Source of the DNA: Rubrobacter aplysinae
Lineage (GTDB): Bacteria > Actinomycetota > Rubrobacteria > Rubrobacterales > Rubrobacteraceae
Reading direction: 5' to 3'
Assembly (NCBI RefSeq): GCF_001029505.1
Contig: NZ_LEKH01000010.1
Coordinates: 55,052-119,051 of the forward strand
Length of the DNA stretch: 64,000 bases
Below, in pieces: positions 36,218 to 44,316 of this stretch. Made by a program: the position numbers and the translations under genes. Below the pieces are notes generated by a model that did not search any database, was not told where the DNA came from, and saw only the letters and a program-made list of their open reading frames with translations. The first letter of the stretch is position 1. Every line of letters begins with the position of its first letter.

Positions 36218-36907
36218 TCAACCCGGCTCGGCTCCCGACGAGGCGCGTCTGCCGGAGGCTATGATCTTTCCCATCTCCGTGGCCGGGTCCCCCCCGAACA
36301 CGGCCGAGCCGGCGACCAGCACCCGCGCCCCGGCCTCCACCATGCCCGGGGCCGTCTTCTCCGTAATACCGCCATCCACCTCTACGGGAACGTCAGCCAT
36401 CTGCCTCACGCGGCGCACCTTGTCGGCGGCCTCGGGTATGAAGTCCTGGCCGCCGAACCCCGGATCTACGCTCATGACGTTCGCGTAGTCCACGTACGGC
36501 AGCGCCCACTCGACGGCCTCGGGGGAGGTAGCCGGGCTGAGGGACAGCCCCGCCTCGCAGCCTCCGGCCAGGATCATCGCCAGGGTGCGGTACAGGTGGC
36601 GGACGGCCTCGGGCTGGACGCTTATGCTGCACACCCCGGCCTCTATAAACGCCGGGATGAGATCATCCGGGTTTATAACCTGCAGGTGGACGTCCACGGG
36701 TAGGAACGTTGCGGACACGAGCGAGGCCGCGACCGCGGGACCGAGGCTCAGGTTGGGGACGAAATGATTGTCCATGACGTCGAAGTGGACCAGTTCGGCG
36801 CCACCCGCTCCCGTGGCGCGCACCTGACCGGCGAGGTCCGCAAAGTCAGCCGCGAGTATCGAGGGGCCGCCGGCTACCCGTCCATCAAACCCAGAGAAAA
36901 ACCCCAA
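36218..36907 (-). CDS. rpe: Ribulose-phosphate 3-epimerase
   Basis: Interconverts ribulose 5-phosphate and xylulose 5-phosphate. PSILAADFADLAGQV, ELVHFDVMDNHFVPNLSLGP, VDVHLQV, VMSVDPGFGGQDF and VEVDGGITEKTA give the barrel with all four metal ligands (the two histidines and two aspartates). Small departures from consensus: SVQPEA instead of SVHxEA, and MSVDPG instead of MSVNPG. It is upstream of the rib operon on the same strand; ribulose 5-phosphate is the RibB substrate, so the neighbourhood is metabolically sensible. Confidence 0.93.
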   Translation of the reverse strand: MGFFSGFDGRVAGGPSILAADFADLAGQVRATGAGGAELVHFDVMDNHFVPNLSLGPAVAASLVSATFLPVDVHLQVINPDDLIPAFIEAGVCSISVQPEAVRHLYRTLAMILAGGCEAGLSLSPATSPEAVEWALPYVDYANVMSVDPGFGGQDFIPEAADKVRRVRQMADVPVEVDGGITEKTAPGMVEAGARVLVAGSAVFGGDPATEMGKIIASGRRASSGAEPG

Positions 36908-37021
36908 TGCGCCTCCCGGTCCAACCGGCGGGCGGGGGCCGGTCCTGCGTCCGGCACCAAGACGCCCGCCAATATTCTACGGCCGGGTATTCTACACAAA
37001 CCTGCATAGACGAGCGGCTCC

Positions 37022-37849
37022 CTAGTCGCGAGTCAGACGGTCCTTCAGGGATTTCATCGAGGAGGCTATTATGCGGGAGACCCTCCGCTGGGGCAGGCCG
37101 AGCCTGCGTCCGATCTCGGTCTGCGAGAGATCCTTGTAGAAGAACAGGTAGACCACCCTGCGCTGGAGCTCGGTAAGCTGTTGCAGGCCTTCTTCGAGGA
37201 CGATCCTATCTTCCACCGGTAGCGAGAAGCTCTCGTGTCTGAGACTCCTGATGGCCGAGAGGTCCGCCTCCTCCGCGCCGTCGAGGGAAGAAACCTCCGT
37301 GTCCGAGAATAGCTTCAGTAGCTCGTGGACGCCTTCCGGGGTCAGATTGACCTCGGTGGCGATCTCCTCCGGCAGCGGCAGACGCCCGAGCTCGGCGCTC
37401 AGACGCGCCGTGGCCTCGGATACGCGGGCGTACAGGCTCCGCGCCCAGCGGGGCCGCTTTACGAGGCCGTTATCCCGAAAGTGGTGCCGGAGCTCGCCGT
37501 CGATCTTGGCGTAGGCGTAGGAGCCAAATCCGGCCTCGTACCCGGGATCGTAGCCGCGCACCGCCTTCAAAAGCCCGACGTAACCCACCTGTAGAAGCTC
37601 CTCGTAGCTCTCGTCGGAGTGCGTGGCGTAGCGGCGGACGATGTGGGCGAGCAGGCGCTCGTGCTCGTCGAGGATGCGCCGCAGGGCGTGGTCGTCACCC
37701 TCACGATACGCGGCGAGAGACGATGGCGTCCCGGAGTCGTCCGTCCGCCGGGCTCCGGCAATGCCGTAGACACCATAAGCGTCGTGAGCACCATAAGGGT
37801 CCAGAGACAACCCTAGACCCGGCCCCCACAACCCGCGCACGCGGAACAC
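37022..37849 (-). CDS. SigB/SigF-type (group 3) sigma factor
   Basis: The conserved part begins near residue 45 (SLAAYREGDDHALRRILDEHE). Region 2 reads ELLQVGYVGLLKAVRGYDPGYEAGFGSYAYAKIDGELRHHFRD, region 3 LPLPEEIATEVNLTPEGVHEL and region 4 LSQTEIGRRLGLPQRRVSRIIASSMKSL. This is the general-stress/sporulation SigB-SigF-WhiG clade. The first 35-40 residues are repetitive (YGAHDAYGVYG) and may not be translated; the true start is uncertain. No anti-sigma or anti-anti-sigma gene is adjacent. Confidence 0.85.
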   Translation of the reverse strand: MFRVRGLWGPGLGLSLDPYGAHDAYGVYGIAGARRTDDSGTPSSLAAYREGDDHALRRILDEHERLLAHIVRRYATHSDESYEELLQVGYVGLLKAVRGYDPGYEAGFGSYAYAKIDGELRHHFRDNGLVKRPRWARSLYARVSEATARLSAELGRLPLPEEIATEVNLTPEGVHELLKLFSDTEVSSLDGAEEADLSAIRSLRHESFSLPVEDRIVLEEGLQQLTELQRRVVYLFFYKDLSQTEIGRRLGLPQRRVSRIIASSMKSLKDRLTRD

Positions 37850-38142
37850 GCGGAATAGCGCCCCGCATGGCGCGACAGGAGCGTAAGAGATGAGTTTAGG
37901 ATCGCATACGGCATACCAGTTTGTCGTAAAACCCGGCGGAGAGCTTTAACGGAGTTAACGGAAGCCCGGGCTCTTCCAGCTCCGGCGGGGTGTAGATAGG
38001 GTTGGCGCCGGTTGAGATGATGCTACAGCCTGACGCCGGGGATTACGGGGTGCGATAATTCCACACGGGGTTATCTGCGGAGCCTGGATGGCTCTGTAAC
38101 TCCGGGCAAGTTCTGACGGCTGCGGACGACTGCGGAGGGGCA
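37850..38142. other. Divergent gap between the sigma factor and mrpF
   Basis: About 290 bases without a gene. It contains short direct repeats (CACGCGGAA twice at 37838-37855, overlapping the sigma ORF start, and TAACGGA-type copies near 37946), the promoter candidate for mrpFG at 38030-38059, and a ten-base repeat (GGCTGCGGAC / GACTGCGGAG) just before mrpF. No RNA gene was recognised. Confidence 0.4.
38030..38059 (+). promoter_or_regulatory. Candidate promoter for mrpFG
   Basis: CTGACG (38030-38035) and GATAAT (38054-38059) are 18 bases apart, with TG one base before the -10 (TGCGATAAT). The start would lie about 75 bases upstream of mrpF. Confidence 0.4.
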
Positions 38143-38412
38143 TTGTTACACCAGACGGTCTTCTTCATAGCGGCGGTGTGGATGACCGTCCTGTTCACGG
38201 TCACGGCGATTTCGGTGGTGCGGATGCGCACGACGGCGGCGCGCATCCTGGCGCTAGACACCCTGACGCTCGTGCTGGTCGCGTTGCTCGTGCTCTACGG
38301 GAGCTCCTACCAGAGCCCCTACTTTCTGGAGGCGGCGCTCGCGCTATCGTTACTGGCCTTTATAGCGACGCTCGCGGCCGCCCGTTACCACGGCAACCGG
38401 AGGATCTTCTAG
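38143..38412 (+). CDS. mrpF: Na+/H+ antiporter subunit F (MrpF/MnhF)
   Basis: 89 residues with three membrane helices (about 5-25, 36-55, 62-82). The RMRTTAARILALDTLTLVLVALLVL segment is the MrpF pattern. Translation starts at a TTG preceded by GGAGGGG. The next gene, mrpG, begins two bases after its stop. None of the large subunits (A to E) is in the window on this side, so this is an orphan FG pair or a split mrp operon. Such small subunits normally work only in the full complex. Confidence 0.8.
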   Translation: MLHQTVFFIAAVWMTVLFTVTAISVVRMRTTAARILALDTLTLVLVALLVLYGSSYQSPYFLEAALALSLLAFIATLAAARYHGNRRIF

Positions 38413-38414
38413 GG

Positions 38415-38762
38415 ATGATAATAAGCCTGCTGGCGGACGCTCTCGTCATACTCGGCGTCTTCATAATGACCATCGGGGTGATCGGCATGCTCAGGATGCC
38501 CGACACTTACACCAAGACCCACGCGGCCTCCAAGGCGGTCTTTCTCGGTGTGATCGCGATTCTGGTCGCCTCGACGGCCTCGGGACAGGCGGACGTCATC
38601 CTGCGGGTAATACTGATCGTCGTGGCCCTGATCCTGACCACCCCCGTCGCCTCCCACGTGGTCGCCCGCGCCGCCTTCGAACGCAACGAGGTAATGCGCT
38701 CACCGGAGGCGGTGGACGAGTCCGGGTCCGGGCTGGACCGGAGGCCCGGATCCCCCGGCTAG
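38415..38762 (+). CDS. mrpG: Na+/H+ antiporter subunit G (MrpG/MnhG)
   Basis: 115 residues from the ATG at 38415 with GGGA upstream. Three membrane helices and the diagnostic GVIGMLRMPDTYTKTHAASKA loop identify MrpG. A 30-residue hydrophilic tail follows the last helix. Together with mrpF it forms a two-gene unit; the partner subunits must be elsewhere or absent. Confidence 0.87.
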   Translation: MIISLLADALVILGVFIMTIGVIGMLRMPDTYTKTHAASKAVFLGVIAILVASTASGQADVILRVILIVVALILTTPVASHVVARAAFERNEVMRSPEAVDESGSGLDRRPGSPG

Positions 38763-38784
38763 TTCAGGGAGGCCGGGTAGATCC

Positions 38785-38800
38785 GGTAGATGAGTCTACC
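38785..38800. terminator. Small hairpin between mrpG and a convergent STAS gene
   Basis: GGTAGA and TCTACC pair around TGAG in the 37-base gap between two convergent genes, touching the stop codon of the STAS pseudogene. Short, no T-run; a possible bidirectional terminator. Confidence 0.35.
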
Positions 38801-39152
38801 TAGCCCTTCAACCAGGCGAGAGCCTCATCGCGCTGTCCGGGCTCGAAATTCTCGATCTCCATGCTGGTGGACGAACCCAGATTCTCCGCGAGGTCCTCTA
38901 TCCACCGCTTCTCGCTCACTACCGCCATGCGCTCGGCGTTCTGGAAGATGCTCGTCTCGAGCTTCGTGTCCTCCCACAGGGCCTTCGGCCCCATGCTGCC
39001 GAGCTCCTCGTACACCATGAGCAGCCTCAGCTTGTCGTACTCTTCGTCGAGGAGACCGCCGAACGTGCGGCCTCTATGTCCTTTTCCTCTACCTCTCCAT
39101 CGAGGTAAAGCTCGACGATGTTCGTGTCCTGTACCTGGCTTGCGGTTAGCAA
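38800..39152 (-). pseudogene. SpoIIAA-like STAS protein, frame broken by a single base
   Basis: The C-terminal part (YDKLRLLMVYEELGSMGP, LWEDTKLETSIFQNAERMAV, ending RDEALAWLKG) is a SpoIIAA-like (PF11964-type) domain. The matching N-terminus (QDTNIVELYLDGEVEEKDIE) lies in another frame and starts at TTG 39152 behind GAGGAG. The two parts join at about 39070-39080 only if one base is restored: the span of 353 bases is one short of 118 codons. Compare the intact paralogue at 45960-46316, which reads straight through the same region. It is the last gene of the heliorhodopsin run, 118 bases after the phosphotransferase. A sequencing error is possible. Confidence 0.75.
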
Positions 39153-39270
39153 CGCCGTCTCCTCTTTTCGGGGTTGAACTCTGTCTGTTACCTCTGTGTA
39201 TGATCTCCATAATCTTCATGATCTTTATTCTCTACATGATCCACCTCCCAAGGCTCATGAGATGCGCTGG

Positions 39271-41913
39271 CTACTCCAGGAGGCGGACTACGCCCGTGGT
39301 GCCGTCCACCTCGACCTTCTGGCCGTCCCGGAGCTTCGTGGTTACGCCCTGGATTCCGGCCACGCACGGCTTGCCGTACTCGCGGGCCACGACACCGCCA
39401 TGCTGGAGCATGCCGCCAACCTCCAGGATCACGGCCTCGGCGTTCAAGAACAGCGGCGTCCAGCCCGGGTCGGTGGTGTAGGCGACAAGCACGTCCCCCT
39501 TCTCGACGGGCTTCTCCCGGGGTGTTTGCAGGATCTTGATCCGTCCCGTGGCCGTCCCGCGGGAGATTCCGAGCCCGGTATATACGTCCGGATCATCCTG
39601 CGGCGTTTCGACCTGCCCGATGCGGCCGCGGGAGTCTATGAGGTGCGGGAACGAGTCCACCTGCTTTAGCTTCTGGTAGAACGGCAGCCTCTTCGCGAGC
39701 ACCTCTCGCAAGTCGTAGGCGGGGTCCGCGTTCGCGGCCGACACCTCGTCCAGGGTGAGGTAGAAAATCTCCTCTCTATTGTCGAGCCGCCCCTTTTCGA
39801 CGAGGCGGTCGGCCTCGATCAGGGCGCGCCGCCGGAACGCTCCGTTCGCCAGGACCATCAGGTACTTTGGCGTGTCTCGGGTGCCGCCCATCATGTCGAT
39901 CATGCCGTATGCTCGCTCTAGCTGGCGGCTCTTGCGGTTGTCGAGCTTCTCCTGCAACTGCTCGTAGGCCGCTTTGCGATTGGCGACGCGCTCTTCCTGC
40001 GACTTCTCGGGATCGAAGGTACTCTCTGCCATGTAGGACATCTGCTCTAAGGCGAGCCTCGGCTCGTCGCCGTAGCGGGGGTTCGAGAGATCCAGCTCAC
40101 CCGGTCCCCGGGACCCGTATTGCTCGACGAACTCAGCCCACGCCGCCATGAACTCCTCCGGAAGCTCTCGGTTCTCCAGCCTATTTGTAAGGCTGTCGAG
40201 ATCATTGAATTCTTCCGGGTCGAGCATCCGGGTGAGGCGGTAGAGCTGCATGCTGATGTTCACGGCCTCGTTACCCGAGAGGCCGGTTTTCATGGTGTCG
40301 GCCAGCCGCTGATTCTCTTCGGGCTCGTCAGCGAAAAGACGGTTCAGGCGCCACAGATAATAGAAGTAGACCAGCAGCGCGGGGAACGAAAACTCAGAGA
40401 GCACCGGACCCATGATGGCGTCGTGTTTACGGCGCACGGCGTTCAGCAGCATGTTCGGGTTCGCACTCACTTTGAGAGCCTGCTCCGCGTCGGCTATGGC
40501 ACGCTCGTAGCGGCGATAGAAGCGTTCGGGGCTCCACCAACCGTAAACCGTATCCCCTATGAAGCGGCGCGAGTGCCACAGTGCACGGGGTATCTGGCGA
40601 GCTATAGCACTCCAGCGCAGCGCGTCTACCGGCTCTCTGGCGCGGTAGCGATCCTCGTCCAGGTTCTCCAGCAGCTCGCCGAGCAGCGCGTCGGCGGGAC
40701 CGAACAACTTGGCGATATTGCTTGCGCCGAAGAGCGTCAGCAGCTGCGAGAGGTTCATGTAGTAGCGGCCCCCGGTGCCGAACAGAATGCTCTCGTGCGG
40801 GTCACCATCCGCCGGCACCTCTACCGGCCCGACGAACGGGTTTGCCCATATGGCGACGGACTTGAACAGCCAGTCGAGCGTCATGGGCGAGATGGGGGCA
40901 TTGGTGGTTAGCCCTTCGGTCAGGGCGGCGTCCAGATAGAGTATCCGGTCCTCTCCGGGCTCCGTCCGCATCTCGGGCGGCAAGGGCACGTAGGCCGTAA
41001 TCGGGCGTGCCTGGAGCATGTACAGCTCGCCCTCGGCGTAGGCCCACTCCGTGTCCATCGGCTGCTCGTACAACTCTTCAACCCGGGAGATCATGTCCAC
41101 GATCTCAAAAAGCTCCGCATCGGTCAGGGAGAGCTCGTCCGTGCGTGGGTCGGCCTTCTCGGCGGTGCCGCCGTCGGCCTGTAGCCAGACCGAGGTCTCC
41201 TTGCCGCCGACGCTCTTCTCCACGATTGAGCGGGTCTGCTTGTTGACCACGAAGTGGTCGGGAGAGACCTGACCCGAGACGACCGACTCTCCGAGACCCC
41301 AGTTGGAATCTACGACCGCCTCGTCGTAGTCGTTGGTGATCGGGTTCAAGGAGAACCCGACCCCGGCGCGTTCGGAGGAGATCTGCTGCTGCACGATCAC
41401 GGCGATGCGCGGGTCGTCCGTGGCGAAGCCTTGCTCCCGCTTGTACACGAAGACGCGCTCGTCGAAGGCAGAGACGAAGGAGCTACGCAGTGCGTCGGGC
41501 AAGGTCTCCTTCGTAACGCCGAGCTCGGTCTCGTAGCCGCCCGCGAAGGAGGCTCCGGCGAGGTCCTCTTCGGGTGAGGAAGAGCGGACTGCGAGCAAAG
41601 CACCATCCGGCAGCGAGGTCAAAGCTGCGTCAAGCTGCTCCCGTTGGTCGGCCGTGAGCTCCAGGTTCTCGCAGGCGGCCTTGAGGTCGTCCGTGCTCGG
41701 AGAGAGGTCGTCTCCTCCGCGCAGCGCCTCCTGCAAAGCCTCCCACTCCGGCGTGGATCTGAGCTCTGAGATCCAGGGCTCGAAGAACCCAACGGGCAGG
41801 TTGAAGCCGGGCGGCACCGGTAACCCGGCCCGCGTCATGCGCATCAGCGAGAAGCCCTTGCCGCCCACTTCGTTAACGCCCGGTTTATCCGGGGTGGTGA
41901 AGTTGTAGATCAT
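39271..41913 (-). CDS. PEP synthase-related phosphotransferase, rifampin-phosphotransferase (RPH) type
   Basis: 880 residues from ATG 41913. The N-terminal ATP-grasp domain (1-320) has GGKGFSLMRMTRAGLPVPPGF, LLAVRSSSPEEDLAGASFAG and MDTEWAYAEGELYMLQARPIT. The middle 330-770 is a helical substrate-binding region. The C-terminal swivel domain carries the phospho-acceptor His838 in GGMLQHGGVVAREYGKP. True PEP synthases and PPDKs continue with a PEP/pyruvate-binding barrel; this protein ends 43 residues after the histidine, which is the RPH architecture (ATP domain, substrate domain, His domain). RPH enzymes phosphorylate rifamycins; the natural substrate here is unknown. It follows the heliorhodopsin by 38 bases with AGAGGAAG before the ATG. 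Confidence 0.85.
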   Translation of the reverse strand: MIYNFTTPDKPGVNEVGGKGFSLMRMTRAGLPVPPGFNLPVGFFEPWISELRSTPEWEALQEALRGGDDLSPSTDDLKAACENLELTADQREQLDAALTSLPDGALLAVRSSSPEEDLAGASFAGGYETELGVTKETLPDALRSSFVSAFDERVFVYKREQGFATDDPRIAVIVQQQISSERAGVGFSLNPITNDYDEAVVDSNWGLGESVVSGQVSPDHFVVNKQTRSIVEKSVGGKETSVWLQADGGTAEKADPRTDELSLTDAELFEIVDMISRVEELYEQPMDTEWAYAEGELYMLQARPITAYVPLPPEMRTEPGEDRILYLDAALTEGLTTNAPISPMTLDWLFKSVAIWANPFVGPVEVPADGDPHESILFGTGGRYYMNLSQLLTLFGASNIAKLFGPADALLGELLENLDEDRYRAREPVDALRWSAIARQIPRALWHSRRFIGDTVYGWWSPERFYRRYERAIADAEQALKVSANPNMLLNAVRRKHDAIMGPVLSEFSFPALLVYFYYLWRLNRLFADEPEENQRLADTMKTGLSGNEAVNISMQLYRLTRMLDPEEFNDLDSLTNRLENRELPEEFMAAWAEFVEQYGSRGPGELDLSNPRYGDEPRLALEQMSYMAESTFDPEKSQEERVANRKAAYEQLQEKLDNRKSRQLERAYGMIDMMGGTRDTPKYLMVLANGAFRRRALIEADRLVEKGRLDNREEIFYLTLDEVSAANADPAYDLREVLAKRLPFYQKLKQVDSFPHLIDSRGRIGQVETPQDDPDVYTGLGISRGTATGRIKILQTPREKPVEKGDVLVAYTTDPGWTPLFLNAEAVILEVGGMLQHGGVVAREYGKPCVAGIQGVTTKLRDGQKVEVDGTTGVVRLLE

Positions 41914-41951
41914 CTTCTGAGCTTCCTCTCTAAGGTCTTTGTAGCGTGTTC

Positions 41952-42747
41952 CTAGCCCGCCAGCGAGCCGGAGAAGATCTGCCAGGCGAGCGCCGTCTTC
42001 GCAGCGAGGCTGAGGACCAGGTAGGCGGTCTCGCCGAAGGCGTAGCTGCGCCAGGGTCCGATCTGGCGGTACTGCAGCCACTGGTTGGCGGCGAAGCTCA
42101 TGAAGAAGATAAACAGGGAGACGAAGATCCCGTACACGAATCCCGGAACGGTCTCCGCGCCCACGAAGTTCACGACGATAGCCACCCACGGGGCGAGCCC
42201 AGCCAGGATTCCGAACCAGAACGGCATCATCGTAACTCTGTCGATGCCGGGCGGGTTCATCCTCTCCTGCAGCCACCCGAACAGGATCATCGCCACGTTC
42301 GCCCCGATGATCCCGATAATGGCGGCGATGCCGGTGATACCGGCGTAGAAGCTGATGAGCAGCACCATCACCGTCGAGCTTACGGAGTATTCGAGCCAGC
42401 GGAAGCGGTTGATCCCGGCCCGCAAGTCCGTCTCATAGCGGCGGCGGAACACGGTCGAGGTGAGCAGATGGTCGAGGGCGGCAAGGCCCAGGAACACGGC
42501 TATAGCGGCCCCGATCCGCACGTCGAACAACGACTCGGGCGCGGGCACGGGGGCTCCGGGAGGTCTTGGGGAAGGTCGAGGTGACGGTGGTGGCGAAGTC
42601 TGTCGCCAGCGCGAGTATCACCACGGCCTGGACGGCGTGCAGGACCGTGAGGCCTATGTTCCAGATCCGGAGCCTTTTTAGCCGGGAGTCGGTAGTTCCG
42701 GACGCTGTTGCGGAAGTTCCGGTCGCAGAGGTTTCGGTTGTGCTCAT
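41952..42747 (-). pseudogene. Heliorhodopsin, coding frame split by one base
   Basis: Membrane retinal protein of about 264 residues. Part one (42747 to about 42570) gives RLRIWNIGLTVLHAVQAVVILAL, the first helix of heliorhodopsins. Part two (from about 42566 to 41952) gives LFDVRIGAAIAVFLGLAALDHLL, NRFRWLEYSVSS (counterion Glu codon at 42390-42392), PGFVYGIFVSLFIFFMSFAAN and SLAAKTALAWQIF (Schiff-base Lys codon at 41997-41999). The frames differ by +1 at the run of four C on the coding strand (42568-42571); removing one C gives a continuous protein through RPPGAPVPAPESLFDV. AAAAGGAG precedes the ATG, which overlaps the preceding relic by four bases. A GTG at 42548 could start a protein lacking helix one. 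Either a recent mutation or an assembly error. Confidence 0.88.
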
Positions 42748-43172
42748 CGGGTGCTCCTTTTCGGGGTAGTGTAAGTATTGGTTGCGGGCGGCAAGTTCTC
42801 TGCCGTCGCTGACGAACGCACCGCCACCGCCTGACCCGTTTCGTCCGTTAAATTTCCGTAGGCTTTTTTGATCTCCGTCACCAGTTCATTGGGGATCACC
42901 CCTTGCTGAAAGAGCGCCTCAATCTCCGCGGACGCGGACTCGAAGGAAGCTGAATCATCCGCCCGTGTTTGCGCGGCCAGGTCGATGGTTTGTGCCTGCA
43001 GCCCGTTGACCTCTACAAAGGCGGCGCATGCGTCGGTCGTCATCGCAAAGCCAGATGATATAGGGAGTTCAGCCTGTACAAGCTCACTCAGGTTGGCCCC
43101 TTTGCCGCCGGCCAGATCGCTGGCGGATGTATCCAGATCCGCAAACCATTTGATCGTTTTATGAGCTGTCAT
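42744..43172 (-). pseudogene. 5' relic of a PEP synthase-like gene
   Basis: The first 128 codons from ATG 43172 encode a PPDK_N beginning: WFADLDTSASDLAGGKGANLSEL, VQAELPISSGFAMTTDACAAF and AVAVRSSATAENLP. Homology stops exactly where the ATP-grasp domain should continue (usually DASFAG) and the frame ends 14 codons later, overlapping the heliorhodopsin ATG. The remaining 600-700 codons are missing. Codon and base use is less GC-rich than in the intact phosphotransferase at 39271-41913, so it is not simply a piece of that gene. It is probably not functional on its own. Confidence 0.75.
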
Positions 43173-43179
43173 GAGATCA

Positions 43180-44082
43180 TTACTCCTTTTCGGCATAGAC
43201 CATCCGCTCGATCGCCATGAACGGCAACTCACGCCCGGTCGGTTTCACATATCGGTCAGCCAGGTCGTCATAGCCAAGATGCTCGATCATGCGCCAGCCG
43301 TACTCGCCCAGGAATCCGGCCACTTCCTCCGGTTCGAACCCAAAGTGCCACGCGTTGTTCTTGACGATCATCCGCTCGTAAAACTTCTCCAGCCCATATA
43401 GTTCCTCTCCCTCGACAAAATCCTTGCGCACGTACGTAAACGCCCACCGACTGCCCGCCGGTGCTTGCGCCAGAAAATCGAAGGTCTGTCGGACGGCCGT
43501 TTCCGTCAGGTATTGCGAGACTGCTTCCCAGACAAAGAAGGTTTTGGTGTCAGCGGCATACCCATGTGCAGCCAGCACGGGCCCCAGTTCCTGCTCGACG
43601 AAGTTGATCGGAACGAGCGTAACGTTTGTGGGTATCTTGCCCAGTGCCTTTTGCAGGTTTGCCTGCTTGGCCTCGATATTCGCGGGCTGGTCAACTTCCC
43701 AAACGGGCACGTTCGCCAGGGCGGGCAGTCGGTACACACGCGTGTCGTAGCCTGCTCCCAGATTCACCACGGCATCGACTGAATTCTCGCCAGCCACGGC
43801 CAATACCACCGTGTCGTCAATGTAGCGCTTGCGGCACACAATACCGCTCCAGATGCCACCTACTTGCTTCTCTGACGCCCTGACCATCCAGTCCCTCAAC
43901 ACAGGAATCCGCGTCAGTTTGACCAAGAATTGATAACCAACGGGCAGAATTTTCAAAGCGAGTTCATCGTGGATGATGCGTTGATCACCGGGGAAATTTT
44001 GTTCGATGGCGACCATCATCGTGGGGGCAACGCCTGTTTGCGCGGCGACACTCGTGTCGATTTTTCTTTCTGCTTGCGTCAT
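43180..44082 (-). CDS. SAM-dependent methyltransferase, TIGR00027/LCM-like family
   Basis: 300 residues. VVNLGAGYDTRVYRLPAL is the SAM-binding motif of the leucine-carboxyl-methyltransferase-like family, with EVDQPANIEAKQ as the ribose-binding acidic segment and FFVWEAVSQYLTETAVRQTF downstream. Substrates in this family are mostly unknown small molecules. The DNA here is visibly poorer in GC than the flanks. The gene lies between the 5' relic of a PEP synthase-like gene (seven bases downstream) and a 3' relic of a phosphotransferase, as if acquired by a recombination that destroyed older genes. Confidence 0.85.
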   Translation of the reverse strand: MTQAERKIDTSVAAQTGVAPTMMVAIEQNFPGDQRIIHDELALKILPVGYQFLVKLTRIPVLRDWMVRASEKQVGGIWSGIVCRKRYIDDTVVLAVAGENSVDAVVNLGAGYDTRVYRLPALANVPVWEVDQPANIEAKQANLQKALGKIPTNVTLVPINFVEQELGPVLAAHGYAADTKTFFVWEAVSQYLTETAVRQTFDFLAQAPAGSRWAFTYVRKDFVEGEELYGLEKFYERMIVKNNAWHFGFEPEEVAGFLGEYGWRMIEHLGYDDLADRYVKPTGRELPFMAIERMVYAEKE

Positions 44083-44143
44083 GTTTTGTATTCTTTCTCT
44101 GGTCTCATATCCGAACCGGGCGCATTCTCATGCCCCAGGCTTT

Positions 44144-44299
44144 CTAGCCGCAGCGCTTACTGATCCAGGATCTCCACGACCCTTGGGTGCCGTCCACACA
44201 CGGTTTGTCGTGCTCCTGGGCCACCGCCCCACCGTGTTGCAACATGCCACCCACCTCCAGGATGATGGTCTCCGTGTTCAAGGACAGCGGCGTCCAGAC
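44144..44299 (-). pseudogene. 3' relic of an RPH-like phosphotransferase
   Basis: About 40 codons are alignable with the end of the intact phosphotransferase: VWTPLSLNTETIILEVGGML, QHGGAVAQEHDKPCVDGTQG against GWTPLFLNAEAVILEVGGML, QHGGVVAREYGKPCVAGIQG. Nucleotide similarity is also high over this part. Everything upstream of it is missing and the last 13 codons have drifted (WRSWISKRCG). It begins about 18 bases after the STAS gene stop and was left by deletion of the rest of a second copy. No start codon of its own. Confidence 0.75.
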
Positions 44300-44316
44300 C
44301 GGATGGCTGTGGAGAG

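Noticed and set aside
36218..36907. A defective ribulose-phosphate epimerase because of SVQPEA and MSVDPG
   Set aside because: All four metal-binding residues are present and the changes lie at tolerated positions, so I see no reason to call it inactive.
37870..37930. A SigB-type promoter (GTTT...GGGTAT) in front of the SigB/SigF-like gene, suggesting autoregulation
   Set aside because: GTTT and GGTAT are present on the minus strand but only about 11 bases apart, too short for the usual 13-15 spacing.
39271..42276. Starting the phosphotransferase 121 codons earlier, at 42276
   Set aside because: The extra N-terminus overlaps the heliorhodopsin coding region in another frame and has arginine-rich shadow composition; the ATG at 41913 has a good ribosome site and the correct family start.
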